Source: Leptonema illini DSM 21528 | GTDB taxonomy: Bacteria > Spirochaetota > Leptospiria > Leptospirales > Leptonemataceae | Length of the DNA: 64,000 nt | Direction: 5' to 3' | Assembly: GCF_000243335.1 (NCBI RefSeq) | Contig: NZ_JH597773.1 | Coordinates: forward strand, 4,052,115-4,116,114 | Part shown: piece by piece, positions 50,938 through 59,878 of the stretch | Layout of the letters: every line of letters starts with the position of its first letter | How positions within the stretch are numbered: position 1 is the stretch's first letter | The notes under the pieces: model-generated | Database searches by the model: none | Seen by the model: only the letters and a program-made list of their open reading frames with translations | Told to the model about the DNA's origin: nothing | Made by a program: the position numbers and the translations under genes

Positions 50938-50945
50938 AGTATCGG
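50938..50945 (-). promoter_or_regulatory. CCGATAC box upstream of fliY
   Basis: Read toward fliY, CCCGATAC (50945-50938) resembles the FliA -10 element and matches the boxes before flaA1 and flaA2. A -35 match is poor. The predicted leader would be about 47 nt. A sigma-70 promoter (TTCCCG, 18 nt, TACTAT) overlaps it. Confidence 0.35.
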
Positions 50946-50997
50946 GAACAGCTTTTTTACACTTGTTTGCCCGTCCGCCGTGGTGAAAGTCGTCCCG

Positions 50998-52479
50998 ATG
51001 TCCGATATCCATCAGGTTCTGGCCCGCAAGTACCGTCCGCAGCTCTTTTCTGAGGTCGTCGAGCAACATACGGCAGTGCATGCGCTTGAGAATGCCATCC
51101 GCGAGAATCGGGTCGGCTCGGCCTATCTGTTTTTCGGACCGCGAGGCGTGGGCAAAACGACCATCGCCCGCATCCTCGCCAAGCGGATTAACTGTGAGAA
51201 TCCGAAAGATGCCGAGCCCTGCGACGCCTGTGAATCGTGTCTTTCCATTCAAAAAGGCTATTCGATGGACGTCATCGAGATCGATGCGGCTTCCAATCGC
51301 AAGATCGACGACATCCGCGATCTGCGTGAGAAGGTGAAGTTCCGACCGATCCGCGGCACCAAGAAGGTCTACATCATCGATGAAGTTCACATGCTCACGA
51401 CGGAGGCCTTCAACGCCCTTCTGAAAACGCTCGAAGAGCCGCCCGATCATGTCGTCTTCGTTCTGGCGACGACGGAGCTGAACAAGATCCCCGAGACCAT
51501 CCTGTCGCGCTGTCAGGTCTTTACGTTTCGAAAGGTGCCCGTTACCAGGCTGACGCGTCATCTGGCCGAGATCTGTCGTCGGGAGAACATCGCCGCCGAA
51601 GAGGATGCGCTTTTTCTCATCGCCCGCAAAGGGGATGGCTCGGTGCGCGATTCGTTATCCTTTCTCGAGCAGGCCGTTTCTTTCTGCGATCGTAACATCA
51701 CGTCGGAGCGCATCCGCGAACTGACGGGCAGCTTTACGATCGAGACGTTCTTGCAGATCACGTCGTCGCTGCTTGATCCCGCCGTCGGGCCCGATGCTCT
51801 CATCCGTCCCGTCGTACAGATCTTCGACGAAGGCGGCGACCTGGAGCGCTTCGTCTGGGAATACATGGACTTTCTGCGCACGGCGTTATACATCCGTCGC
51901 GGCGTCGCCGATTCCGATTTTCTCGGACTCAGCGGCCATGACGTCATCCGCATACAGGAAGGCATGAAGGACGTTCCGCCCGCCCGTCTGCAACAGCTTT
52001 TCGACGACATGTTCGATTTGAAGGGACGGGCGCATCAGATGCGCATCCGCAATTCCTACGAGGCGCGTATTCTTATCGAGATGACGCTTCTGCGCGTCCA
52101 CGAAAAGATGCATCGTCCGTCGCTCGACGACGTTATCCAGCAGCTCAATCATCTTTCGCGCGTCCTTGAAGGCGAGGATGTTAGTGAGGATCGCATCTTC
52201 GCCGAACGTCCGAAGCAGGAACCATCCGCTCCGCGAAGCGTGCCGCAGCCCTCATCCGTTTCGAATGCGGGGCCTGCAGCGGTCCAACCGCCTATCTCTT
52301 CGCCCATCTCCCCGCCGAAGCCGCAGGAAGAACCCGTGGCCGCTCCTAACGAGTCGGAACGCAAGGTCTTCGGTGATGCCGGTACGAAAGACTTCTCGAT
52401 CGAGAACGAGCTACAGAAGCGTGTGCTTGGAACGCTCGTAGAGCCCGATTCGCTGCCCGATCTGAAGGGCAGCAAGTAG
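50998..52479 (+). CDS. dnaX: DNA polymerase III subunit gamma/tau
   Basis: The clamp-loader ATPase has 493 residues from ATG 50998. LARKYRPQLFSEVV opens the protein. Walker A is FGPRGVGKTT, the zinc site is CENPKDAEPCDACESC, Walker B is YIIDEVHML, and sensor 1 follows in LATTELNKIP. After domain III the tail is a Pro/Ser-rich linker of about 90 residues and ends without a recognisable tau domain V, so the product looks gamma-like. It is divergent from fliY. Confidence 0.92.
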   Translation: MSDIHQVLARKYRPQLFSEVVEQHTAVHALENAIRENRVGSAYLFFGPRGVGKTTIARILAKRINCENPKDAEPCDACESCLSIQKGYSMDVIEIDAASNRKIDDIRDLREKVKFRPIRGTKKVYIIDEVHMLTTEAFNALLKTLEEPPDHVVFVLATTELNKIPETILSRCQVFTFRKVPVTRLTRHLAEICRRENIAAEEDALFLIARKGDGSVRDSLSFLEQAVSFCDRNITSERIRELTGSFTIETFLQITSSLLDPAVGPDALIRPVVQIFDEGGDLERFVWEYMDFLRTALYIRRGVADSDFLGLSGHDVIRIQEGMKDVPPARLQQLFDDMFDLKGRAHQMRIRNSYEARILIEMTLLRVHEKMHRPSLDDVIQQLNHLSRVLEGEDVSEDRIFAERPKQEPSAPRSVPQPSSVSNAGPAAVQPPISSPISPPKPQEEPVAAPNESERKVFGDAGTKDFSIENELQKRVLGTLVEPDSLPDLKGSK

Positions 52480-52557
52480 GGACGGCCCTCCGGCTCCCAT
52501 TAGTTTTACGTCAAATCTTTTGCTTGCCGGATTGACATGCGTCTTCATAGATGCCCA

Positions 52558-54315
52558 ATGATTCAAGGCAATTATTTCGCAGATAACGGCGACCTTCAGC
52601 TTCATTTCGATACGCTTGTGGACTGGGATGAGGTCGTCTCGCTTTATGAGAACGGTTTTACCGACGCCGCCGCCTTTGACGCGGCCGAGCCCGGAGGCAT
52701 GCAGGCGGAGCGTCTTTCCATGGCGCCGCACTCCGTTTCAGAGGCTGTTGAATATTACCGACAGATCCTCGAAGGCTTCGGTGAATTCTGGGGCAACGAG
52801 GCCGCTCCTCTGGCGCAGTCGATGGACCAGCTCGGTCTGAAGTTCGAGAGCGGCAAGGTGACGCATCCGCAGCCTTTTGTCGATGTCGTGAAGAAGTTTC
52901 ATGAAACGGGGCTGCATCCGATCGCCTTTTTGCGTCGTTTCGGAGGCCTGGGCGTTCCGCACGTTCTCAAGGCGATGGCCTTCGAGCTTGCCTACAGAGC
53001 CGATACGTCGATGACGATCGCCGCGGCCAGCGTGAATCTCGCCGGTATCCTTGAGATGTACGCAAGCGAAGAGCTCTGCGAAGAATGGATTCCGAAGCTC
53101 ATCGAAGGCGGCTACGTCGTGACGATGGGGTTAAGCGAACCCGACTTCGGGTCGGATCTGCCCTCCGTGCGCACGAAGGCCGAGTTCGTCGACGGACGTT
53201 GGTTGCTTACGGGAACGAAGCGCTTTCAGACCGTCGCCAGCGGTATTAACGAAATCCCCTCGGTGTTGCTTGCCCTCGCGCGAACGGGCGATGCGGGCGC
53301 TCGTGGGTTATCCTTCTTTCTCGTAGAAGGCAAGGACGTTCAAATCAGCGGCATCGAGAAGAAGCTCGGCCTGAAGGCGTCGGCGACATGCGAGGTCGTG
53401 CTTGAGCAATCACCGGGGATTCTGATCGGCGAGAAGGGCTACGGGCTTTCGCGTTATGTGATCGGCATGTTGAACGGAGCGCGTCTGAGCGTCGCCTCGC
53501 AGGGCACGGGTATCGCCATGGCCGCTTTTAAAGAAGCGCAGAAGTATGCCTCTGAGCGCATCCAGTTCGGTCGTCCGATCGCAGAGCTGCCCGCCGTCGC
53601 CCGTATGCTGCGTCGTATGGACGTTGAGATCAAGGCGATGCGCTGCCTGATGGTCGAGGCGGCGTTAAGCGTCGATCGTTATCACTGGGCGGAACTGCGC
53701 ACACGCTTTGCGACGAAGCCCGGTGATCGGGAGCAGAAGGGCGGACCGGGGGAAACCGACACACGTAAATGGGAGAAGATCGCCTCGATTCTTACTCCGA
53801 TATCGAAATACTATATCTCGGAATCGTGCAACGCCGTCGTCTATGAAGGCCTGCAGGTTCTCGGCGGAGCGGGTTATACAGAGGAATATGATCTTGCCCG
53901 TCTGTACCGGGATGCGCGCATTACGAATATCTATGACGGCACGACGCAGATTCAGGTGAATGCCGCCATCGGAGGCGTCGTCGCCGGCGTTTCGGCAAAA
54001 GGTCATCTGCGCGAGTATATCGATGAACAATTCACCGCCCTGTCTTCTGAGAACGAGCGGCTCACTGCGATGCGTCAGACATTCGAAGATATCGTCGCCC
54101 TCTATAAAGATCTGCCCGACGCCGATACAAAAGGTCGCTATGCATTTGAGGTTGTGCAATCGGCTGCCCGTCTTCTCTGTTCTCTGTTTCTTGAGAAGAC
54201 GGCGGGCAAATTAACAGGAGAGGCTCGCGAAGAACGGCTGCAGATCGCCGGCGAGTATCAGACCGATTCCGAGGCTATCCTTGCCGGCAACCGCATCAAG
54301 CTGGAGCGAGCCTGA
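52558..54315 (+). CDS. acyl-CoA dehydrogenase family protein
   Basis: The product is 585 residues from ATG 52558. An AcdA-type N-terminal segment (IQGNYFADNGDLQLHF) precedes the flavoprotein core: VTMGLSEPDFGSDLPSV, RERIQFGRPI-like SERIQFGRPIAELP and VLGGAGYTEEYDLARLYRDARI. The segment that normally holds the catalytic Glu (YEGT) reads YDGTTQIQ, with Asp in that place near residue 460. About 110 residues follow. It oxidises acyl-CoA with FAD, but substrate and activity are uncertain. The stop overlaps the next ATG. Confidence 0.85.
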   Translation: MIQGNYFADNGDLQLHFDTLVDWDEVVSLYENGFTDAAAFDAAEPGGMQAERLSMAPHSVSEAVEYYRQILEGFGEFWGNEAAPLAQSMDQLGLKFESGKVTHPQPFVDVVKKFHETGLHPIAFLRRFGGLGVPHVLKAMAFELAYRADTSMTIAAASVNLAGILEMYASEELCEEWIPKLIEGGYVVTMGLSEPDFGSDLPSVRTKAEFVDGRWLLTGTKRFQTVASGINEIPSVLLALARTGDAGARGLSFFLVEGKDVQISGIEKKLGLKASATCEVVLEQSPGILIGEKGYGLSRYVIGMLNGARLSVASQGTGIAMAAFKEAQKYASERIQFGRPIAELPAVARMLRRMDVEIKAMRCLMVEAALSVDRYHWAELRTRFATKPGDREQKGGPGETDTRKWEKIASILTPISKYYISESCNAVVYEGLQVLGGAGYTEEYDLARLYRDARITNIYDGTTQIQVNAAIGGVVAGVSAKGHLREYIDEQFTALSSENERLTAMRQTFEDIVALYKDLPDADTKGRYAFEVVQSAARLLCSLFLEKTAGKLTGEAREERLQIAGEYQTDSEAILAGNRIKLERA

Positions 54316-55097
54316 TGCGCCTCATACAGCGAATGATGTTCTGGGCATCGTTACCCTTTGTCGCCTTGCAGGCGGTTAGACTTCGCAAGCGTGCTCCGCG
54401 CTTTCCGGCCGCTGAAGGCGAGCGTGTGGGCGCCGTCGGCAAAGGAAAGCTCGCGAGGTTGCTCTGCGTCGGCGATTCCATTATCGACGGCGTCGGAGCG
54501 CGCACGATCGACAGAGCCCTTGTCGGCGGCATCGCCTCGGCTTGGGCGAATACGGGTCGCAAGGTTCACTATCAGGCTATCGGTCGCACAGGCGCCACAT
54601 CGTCGCAGATGATTGAAGAGATGCTTCCTCTGCTGCGGACGGGGGCGGTACCGCAGGCTGAGCTGATCGTCGTTTCGGCGGGGGTTAACGATATTACCGG
54701 ATTGCAGCGCACGAATCGCTGGCGTCATAACCTCTATCGTATGATAGGGGAGCTTCGCGAGCATTCGCCCGAAGCGACGATCGTTTTCCTGGGAGTGCCT
54801 CCGCTCTGGCGCTTTCCGCTTCTGCCCGAGCCGCTGCGTTCGGTGATCGGACTGCGCGCCCGTATCTTTGACCGCATTCTAAAGAGCGTGACGGAGCGTT
54901 ATCACGGGGTGATGCATCTGCCTCTTGCCTTCGACGCCAGGCCCGAGCAATTCTCGGGCGACGGCTATCATCCGAACGAAGAGAGTTATGCGATGATCGG
55001 CGAGATGGTCGTGCGTCAGATCCAGCCGAGTATGCCGGCAAAAACGATCATGGCAACGATGTCGATGCCGGCAATCGTAGCGATAAAGGCGATCTGA
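54315..55097 (+). CDS. SGNH/GDSL hydrolase
   Basis: The product is 260 residues. Block I is CVGDSIIDGVG (catalytic Ser), then GRTGATSSQM (Gly block), VSAGVNDITG (block III) and GDGYHPNEESY (block V with Asp-His). An N-terminal hydrophobic segment may anchor it. The ATG shares a base with the acyl-CoA dehydrogenase stop, suggesting an ester or thioester substrate in lipid metabolism. The last 27 codons lie antisense to the convergent membrane gene. Confidence 0.85.
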   Translation: MRLIQRMMFWASLPFVALQAVRLRKRAPRFPAAEGERVGAVGKGKLARLLCVGDSIIDGVGARTIDRALVGGIASAWANTGRKVHYQAIGRTGATSSQMIEEMLPLLRTGAVPQAELIVVSAGVNDITGLQRTNRWRHNLYRMIGELREHSPEATIVFLGVPPLWRFPLLPEPLRSVIGLRARIFDRILKSVTERYHGVMHLPLAFDARPEQFSGDGYHPNEESYAMIGEMVVRQIQPSMPAKTIMATMSMPAIVAIKAI

Positions 55098-55645
55098 CGT
55101 TTCGGCTGCCAGTCATAGCAATAGAAGGCGGCCAGGAAGAACGGTATATACACGGTGATGAATACGGGCAGGGCGCCCCACCACTGATAAACCCAGACGA
55201 AGGTCGGCGTCATGGCGAGAAAGATCTCGACGAAAGAGAAGAAGGCGGCGTTTCCTACGGCAAAAAGCAGTCGGTTCGGAACGCCGAAGATACGCAGCTT
55301 CGGATCTTCAGGAAGCGTCTTGCTCAAGACCAGTCCGGCGATCGAAAACATAAAGCTCAGTTCGATACCGACCCCAACAAGAAGCAGCCATGCCGTTCCT
55401 GTCGGCACCGTCCACAGAGCATGGCCACTGAAATGCTGGATCAGCGCATTGCCGATCTCGAAAAACCAGTGCACCGAATAGAGGGCGAGGCCCGCTGCGA
55501 TGCCGCGCCAGTTTTTCTTTGAGTATTCGTTTGTATAAACGTAAACGACGAGAGCAAGCAGTGTGATGACGTACCACTGAAACGTCTCGCCGCTTCGCAG
55601 AATACTCAGTGCAGATGCCGTCGCTTCGGGATTGTTCAGTTGCAT
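55016..55645 (-). CDS. membrane protein of unknown function
   Basis: The product is 209 residues with about six membrane helices, among them WYVITLLALVVYVY, GTAWLLLVGVGIELSFMFSIAGLVL and VFITVYIPFFLAAFYCYDW. Short charged loops (EYSKKNW, DWQPKRQ) separate them. No conserved catalytic motif is recognised. Its 3' end overlaps the SGNH hydrolase gene by 82 nt and its start lies 6 nt from the end of the CsgG-like gene, which is co-oriented upstream. Confidence 0.72.
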   Translation of the reverse strand: MQLNNPEATASALSILRSGETFQWYVITLLALVVYVYTNEYSKKNWRGIAAGLALYSVHWFFEIGNALIQHFSGHALWTVPTGTAWLLLVGVGIELSFMFSIAGLVLSKTLPEDPKLRIFGVPNRLLFAVGNAAFFSFVEIFLAMTPTFVWVYQWWGALPVFITVYIPFFLAAFYCYDWQPKRQIAFIATIAGIDIVAMIVFAGILGWI

Positions 55646-55651
55646 AAAGCC

Positions 55652-56320
55652 TCAACGCAGCTCAGGAACTTCATCAAACCAGTCGTTCACCAGGGTGTCG
55701 AAATCCTCAAGTGAGTGGGAACCCGAGTTCGTTGAGTTCGTACCGGAAAGGATTATCGTTCCCGTTTCGACTGAAGTGAGGTTACCCGAAAAAAGCAGTT
55801 GCGTGTCGCCGCCGCGAACGATGAATAACGGGGGAAAGAGGCAGGCGACGACAAAAGGAACATCCAGACCTGCTTTCTTTCGCGCTACGATCGTTCCCTG
55901 AAAAACGGCGTCGGCCTTCACCAGCTGGCCGATTTTCGTGACATCGTCGGTCAGCCCGGTCTGCTGAAAACGCTGCTCGTTCAGTACGGTCTTGATCTGC
56001 GATCTCTGAACGGGCAGAAATCCGCGCTCCAGAAGGTTACGGTTAATATTACTGATGATATACTCTTCGATCTGCGAGGCCGATTCGGTGCCCGACGACA
56101 TCTTCATCTGGGAACGAGCCATATCCATAGCGTCTTTGAGCAATCCTTCTTCGCGTACGTCGACCTTTACGTTAATAACGGCCACTTTCAAATGCTGGCG
56201 CAGGATGGGCTCAGAGGCATGGTTGAGCCGCACGTTGCCGCCGCATGACGTCAGGGCGATCGTGAGGATCAAGGGGACCGTTCTCAGAGTTGAGATAAAG
56301 GCCGATTTCAGGGAAGGCAT
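55652..56320 (-). CDS. CsgG/FlgO-like lipoprotein
   Basis: The product is 222 residues from ATG 56320. Its signal peptide ends in the lipobox ALTSC. KVAVINVKVDVREEG, LLERGFLPVQRSQIKTVLNEQRF, GKIGQL-like TKIGQLVKADAVFQGTIV and SVETGTIILSG follow the CsgG fold, which in curli systems forms outer-membrane secretion pores. No curli genes are nearby. It may help export a surface protein or assemble an envelope complex. It ends just before the membrane gene, so both are probably one transcript. Confidence 0.78.
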   Translation of the reverse strand: MPSLKSAFISTLRTVPLILTIALTSCGGNVRLNHASEPILRQHLKVAVINVKVDVREEGLLKDAMDMARSQMKMSSGTESASQIEEYIISNINRNLLERGFLPVQRSQIKTVLNEQRFQQTGLTDDVTKIGQLVKADAVFQGTIVARKKAGLDVPFVVACLFPPLFIVRGGDTQLLFSGNLTSVETGTIILSGTNSTNSGSHSLEDFDTLVNDWFDEVPELR

Positions 56321-56407
56321 GAGATCTCCAGGCACAGTCCGTTTAACTGTGGATAGAGACTCAGATATCACCCCGTTGCCAGAAAGCAAGGAAAAAAGGA
56401 GCCGCCT

Positions 56408-57670
56408 CTAAAGCTCTGCGGTGATCTTCTGGAATCGGCCTGCCTTTACGATAGCATCGAACATTGGAGTGGCCTGCATGGCGGTAATCATGTCATCGAA
56501 CTCCGCGTAATCGTGCTCTTTCGCCTTTTCGATGCAATCAAGGGCTCCGTCGACGTCGTGCATCTCTGCATACAGACAGGCAGCATTGAAGTAGATGGCC
56601 GGATTGGACGGAGCATAAGGCAGACATCGCTTCAGAAAACAGTCGTTCAGCTTCGCGTCGACGGGGCGTCCGGTGTTGTCGTTTTGAAGAGGCCAGAGGG
56701 CGTTACAATATACCTCCAGCAGCGTGCATGGCGACGGCGTCTCGATTTCAAGAGCGATTTTGTATAAATAAATGGCCTGCTCGATATTTCCCTTCTGCTG
56801 CTTCTGCAAGGCGAAGACGCCGATGTCGTTCACAATGTCGCACGCCTGCGAGTGACCGTTAACCAGACGAGGGATTCGCTTCAAGAAGGACCGGCGGAAC
56901 TCGGGGATGGCCGCCATCACGCCTCGCAGGATCAGCTCAGCATCCGGTTTCGGGCCTGAATTTCGCTTTTGAATGAATAAGGGCAGCACAAGGCGCAGGA
57001 TCTGCTCGCGGCCTTCTTCTTCATTGGCCGGAAAGCGTCTTATCGCCGCAAGGATGAGATCGGGCGTTACGGTCGAACGGGCGAATCGAATCGATTCCAG
57101 TATCTTTCCCGAAGCGGTCAGATGAGCGAAATGCAGAACAGGCATGACCCTCTGAACTGTGGATGATGGAATCTCTTCTGGGTTAACCTCGCAGAGATCG
57201 AATATTTCACTGAGGGCCTCCTGCAATTCTTCGTCTCCCGTTGAAAGGGATTCCAGTAAAGCAGGCAGTTGATCTTTGCTCCAGAAATGCCACTCCGAAA
57301 ATTCCGTTCCGCCTGCTTCGCCGTCTTCGGGACGTAAGGCAAAGGCAATCGGGCAGATTTCGTGTATCTGGCGAAGCCACTGCTCTATGTGTTCGTTGAA
57401 TCGATCGAAGGCCTGGTCGTCGGTGAGCATCGTATCTTCGTCCAGCTCGCCGTCATAGGCCTCGGCGACGGAGGCATGAATGAACTGATCGCTCATGGCT
57501 TCGAGGAATCGGCCTTTGAAGTCCTCTTCGTTCAGGTCAAAAGGAGGAGGGGCAAGCTCGATGATACGGTCCCTCATTTCGCCGGTCGGCGTATTTTTGA
57601 AATAAACCGTCATCGTGGCCCATTCAAAATAGGCGGCGTCTCCGGCTCCGAAGAAAGGGAAGGGGAACAT
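56408..57670 (-). CDS. TPR-containing cytosolic protein of unknown function
   Basis: The product is 420 residues from ATG 57670; ATG 57613 and the upstream ATG 57757 are alternatives. The first half is acidic (LNEEDFKGRFLEAMSDQF). The C-terminal 160 residues form TPR repeats (QAIYLYKIALEIETPS, NPAIYFNAACLYAEMHDVDGALDCIEKA), a variant often called TPR end-of-group. No enzymatic motif is seen. It is divergent from the MFS gene and upstream of the CsgG-like gene. Confidence 0.72.
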   Translation of the reverse strand: MFPFPFFGAGDAAYFEWATMTVYFKNTPTGEMRDRIIELAPPPFDLNEEDFKGRFLEAMSDQFIHASVAEAYDGELDEDTMLTDDQAFDRFNEHIEQWLRQIHEICPIAFALRPEDGEAGGTEFSEWHFWSKDQLPALLESLSTGDEELQEALSEIFDLCEVNPEEIPSSTVQRVMPVLHFAHLTASGKILESIRFARSTVTPDLILAAIRRFPANEEEGREQILRLVLPLFIQKRNSGPKPDAELILRGVMAAIPEFRRSFLKRIPRLVNGHSQACDIVNDIGVFALQKQQKGNIEQAIYLYKIALEIETPSPCTLLEVYCNALWPLQNDNTGRPVDAKLNDCFLKRCLPYAPSNPAIYFNAACLYAEMHDVDGALDCIEKAKEHDYAEFDDMITAMQATPMFDAIVKAGRFQKITAEL

Positions 57671-57857
57671 GTTTATACAACAGGCTTGAACATCGGGCTT
57701 TTCAAAATCCCGCTTCCTGTCATGTTGACGACTTTTCTTTGCCGCGCTTCTTTTCAACGGTGCGACTTTTCTGTGGAAGTGAAAAGACTCGCCTTCTATA
57801 GGAAGGCGGATTTATTTGCCTTCTGGAAGGTTGATTGAGCAACTTTCCCCCCATCAC

Positions 57858-59069
57858 ATGCAAACACAAAACGTTCCGTTCACCGATAAGCAGGAGAAGC
57901 TGATCGTCGCCTTGCTTACCTTGATGAACTTCGCCCACATCCTTGACTTTGTTATTATGATGCCTCTCGGGCCGAAGCTCATCCATGCCTTTCATATCGA
58001 TGCGCCGAGGTTCGGCATTCTGGTTTCGGCCTATGCCTTTGCCGCAGCGATATCGGGTCTGCTTGGCGCTTTTGTTATCGATCGGTTTGATCGCAAGCAC
58101 GCCCTTATTGTTCTGTTCAGCGGGTTTACGATCGGTACGCTTCTCTGTGCTATCGCATGGAATTACTGGTTCATGCTTTTCGCGCGCATCGTCGCCGGCG
58201 GTTTCGGAGGAATTCTCGGTGGCGTGGTGCTATCGATCATCGGTGATCTCTTTCCTCCTGAGCGTCGCGGAACGCCGACCGGAGTCGTTATGAGCGCCTT
58301 TTCGGTCGCATCCGTGGTCGGTATACCGATCGGATTGAAGGCGGCCGACCTTTTCGGATGGCAGAGCCCTTTTTACATGATAGCGGCGATCTGCGCCGTG
58401 ATTATTCCCTTTGCCGGGCGTATCTTCCCATCTGTAAAAGGCCATCATCAACATGCCTCGCTTCACTGGTTCGCCTTAATGAAGGCCATCTTCGCGAACG
58501 GAAAGCACTGGATCATCTTCTCTTTTCTGTTTATGGTCGTGGTCGGCGGTTTCAGCGTCATCCCGTATCTGCCCATCTATCTCGTCGAGAACGCAGGGTT
58601 AGCCAGCGAGCATCTTTTTCTTGTTTATTTTATAGGCGGATGCTTCACGTTTTTTACCTCTCGCTGGATCGGCCGTCTTTCAGACCGCTACGGAAAGCTT
58701 TTCGTCTTTCGCCTTACGGCGTCGCTGGCGATCCTGCCCATATACGCTCTGACGCATCTTCCGAGGTCGACCGAAGTCGTGATCTTTACGTTAACCACGA
58801 TCTTCATGATCGTCGTTTCGGGTCGTTTTGTTCCCGCTCTTGCCCTTATCACGGGCAACGTCGAAGGCCGGATTCGAGGCAGCTTCATGAGCGTGAATTC
58901 ATCGGTACAGCAGATGTCGTCGGGCGTAGCCACGATGCTCGGCGGCTTTCTTGCCGGCAGCGCGGGCGAGGGGCAGCCGATTCCGCATTACGGCCATGCC
59001 GGGTATCTTGCCATCGGCGCGATTCTGATCAGCCTTTATCTCGTGCGCTTTCTCGCGAAAGAGCAGTAA
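57858..59069 (+). CDS. MFS transporter
   Basis: The product is 403 residues from ATG 57858 with about twelve membrane helices. The A-motif region after helix 2 reads GAFVIDRFDRKHALI, and the loop ERRGTPTGVVMSAFSVASVVGIPIG is typical of drug-efflux MFS proteins (DHA1-like). It probably exports a small molecule with protons. A histidine-rich loop (VKGHHQHASLHW) lies between helices 6 and 7. The substrate cannot be inferred. Confidence 0.85.
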   Translation: MQTQNVPFTDKQEKLIVALLTLMNFAHILDFVIMMPLGPKLIHAFHIDAPRFGILVSAYAFAAAISGLLGAFVIDRFDRKHALIVLFSGFTIGTLLCAIAWNYWFMLFARIVAGGFGGILGGVVLSIIGDLFPPERRGTPTGVVMSAFSVASVVGIPIGLKAADLFGWQSPFYMIAAICAVIIPFAGRIFPSVKGHHQHASLHWFALMKAIFANGKHWIIFSFLFMVVVGGFSVIPYLPIYLVENAGLASEHLFLVYFIGGCFTFFTSRWIGRLSDRYGKLFVFRLTASLAILPIYALTHLPRSTEVVIFTLTTIFMIVVSGRFVPALALITGNVEGRIRGSFMSVNSSVQQMSSGVATMLGGFLAGSAGEGQPIPHYGHAGYLAIGAILISLYLVRFLAKEQ

Positions 59070-59129
59070 AGGCGTACAGAGTTACATGGAATCGGGCCTG
59101 AGACTGCTCATCAGTTGCGGGCAGGGCTT

Positions 59130-59804
59130 TTATTCCTTCAAAGTGAAGGGAGAGAAATTCGTATCTCTGTCGTAGTAGTCCTCGTTCTCTTTGCGCTTCA
59201 GGAAGTTCACGATCATATAGGTGAATGGAGTGATGGCAGCCTCCCAGCCCACTTTAATGAAATAGTTCGAGACCATAACAAGCATGACGTCGTTCGTTGC
59301 CCAGACTCCGTAGAATGCCACCGGATAAAAAATGAGAGAGTCGACAGCCTGGCCGACGATAGTCGAGCCGATCGTGCGCATCCAGAGCGATCGACCGTCC
59401 ATCATGACCTTCATGCGAGCCATGACGAAGGAGTTGGCAAACTCGCCGGCCCAGTAGGCGATTAACGATGCCAGGGCGATCCGGGGCGTTTGACCGAAGA
59501 TCGTCGCATAGGCCTCCTGATTCCCCCAGTCCGGAGCGGGCGGAAGGGCGACGATGGCGATGCTCATAAGAGAAGCAAAGGCAAGGGCGGCGAATCCGGC
59601 CCAGACGACGCGCCGTGTCTTCGCGTAGCCGTAGACCTCGGTTAAGACATCGCCGAAAATATAGCTGAAGGGAAAGAAGAAGACGCCTGCCCCGAAAACA
59701 AAGCCGCCGACGCTGGCCACCTTCGCCGCACCGATGATATTTGAACAGAGCAGGACGGTGACAAAGCCTGCCATGACGAAATCATAGTAACGGTAGGGGC
59801 GCAT
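59130..59804 (-). CDS. yhhQ: queuosine precursor transporter YhhQ (VUT family)
   Basis: The product is 224 residues with about six membrane helices. FPFSYIFGDVLTEVYGYAKTRRVVWAG, cited in part, LIAYWAGEFANSFVMARMK, WMRTIGSTIVGQAVDSLIFYPVAF and the final KVGWEAAITPFTYMIVNFLK-type helix define the VUT family. It imports queuine or preQ bases for tRNA modification. No queuosine synthesis genes are adjacent, which suits a salvage importer. Confidence 0.88.
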   Translation of the reverse strand: MRPYRYYDFVMAGFVTVLLCSNIIGAAKVASVGGFVFGAGVFFFPFSYIFGDVLTEVYGYAKTRRVVWAGFAALAFASLMSIAIVALPPAPDWGNQEAYATIFGQTPRIALASLIAYWAGEFANSFVMARMKVMMDGRSLWMRTIGSTIVGQAVDSLIFYPVAFYGVWATNDVMLVMVSNYFIKVGWEAAITPFTYMIVNFLKRKENEDYYDRDTNFSPFTLKE

Positions 59805-59878
59805 GATCAGTCAGGAAACGGTTCTTTTCGCGAATCGTCTACAAAGAATCGCCGTCATCGGCCGCTGACGCGAAGAAA

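Noticed and set aside
52532-52537. TTGACA before the acyl-CoA dehydrogenase gene as a -35 box
   Set aside because: It lies only 26 nt before the chosen ATG, leaving no room for a -10 element at normal spacing.
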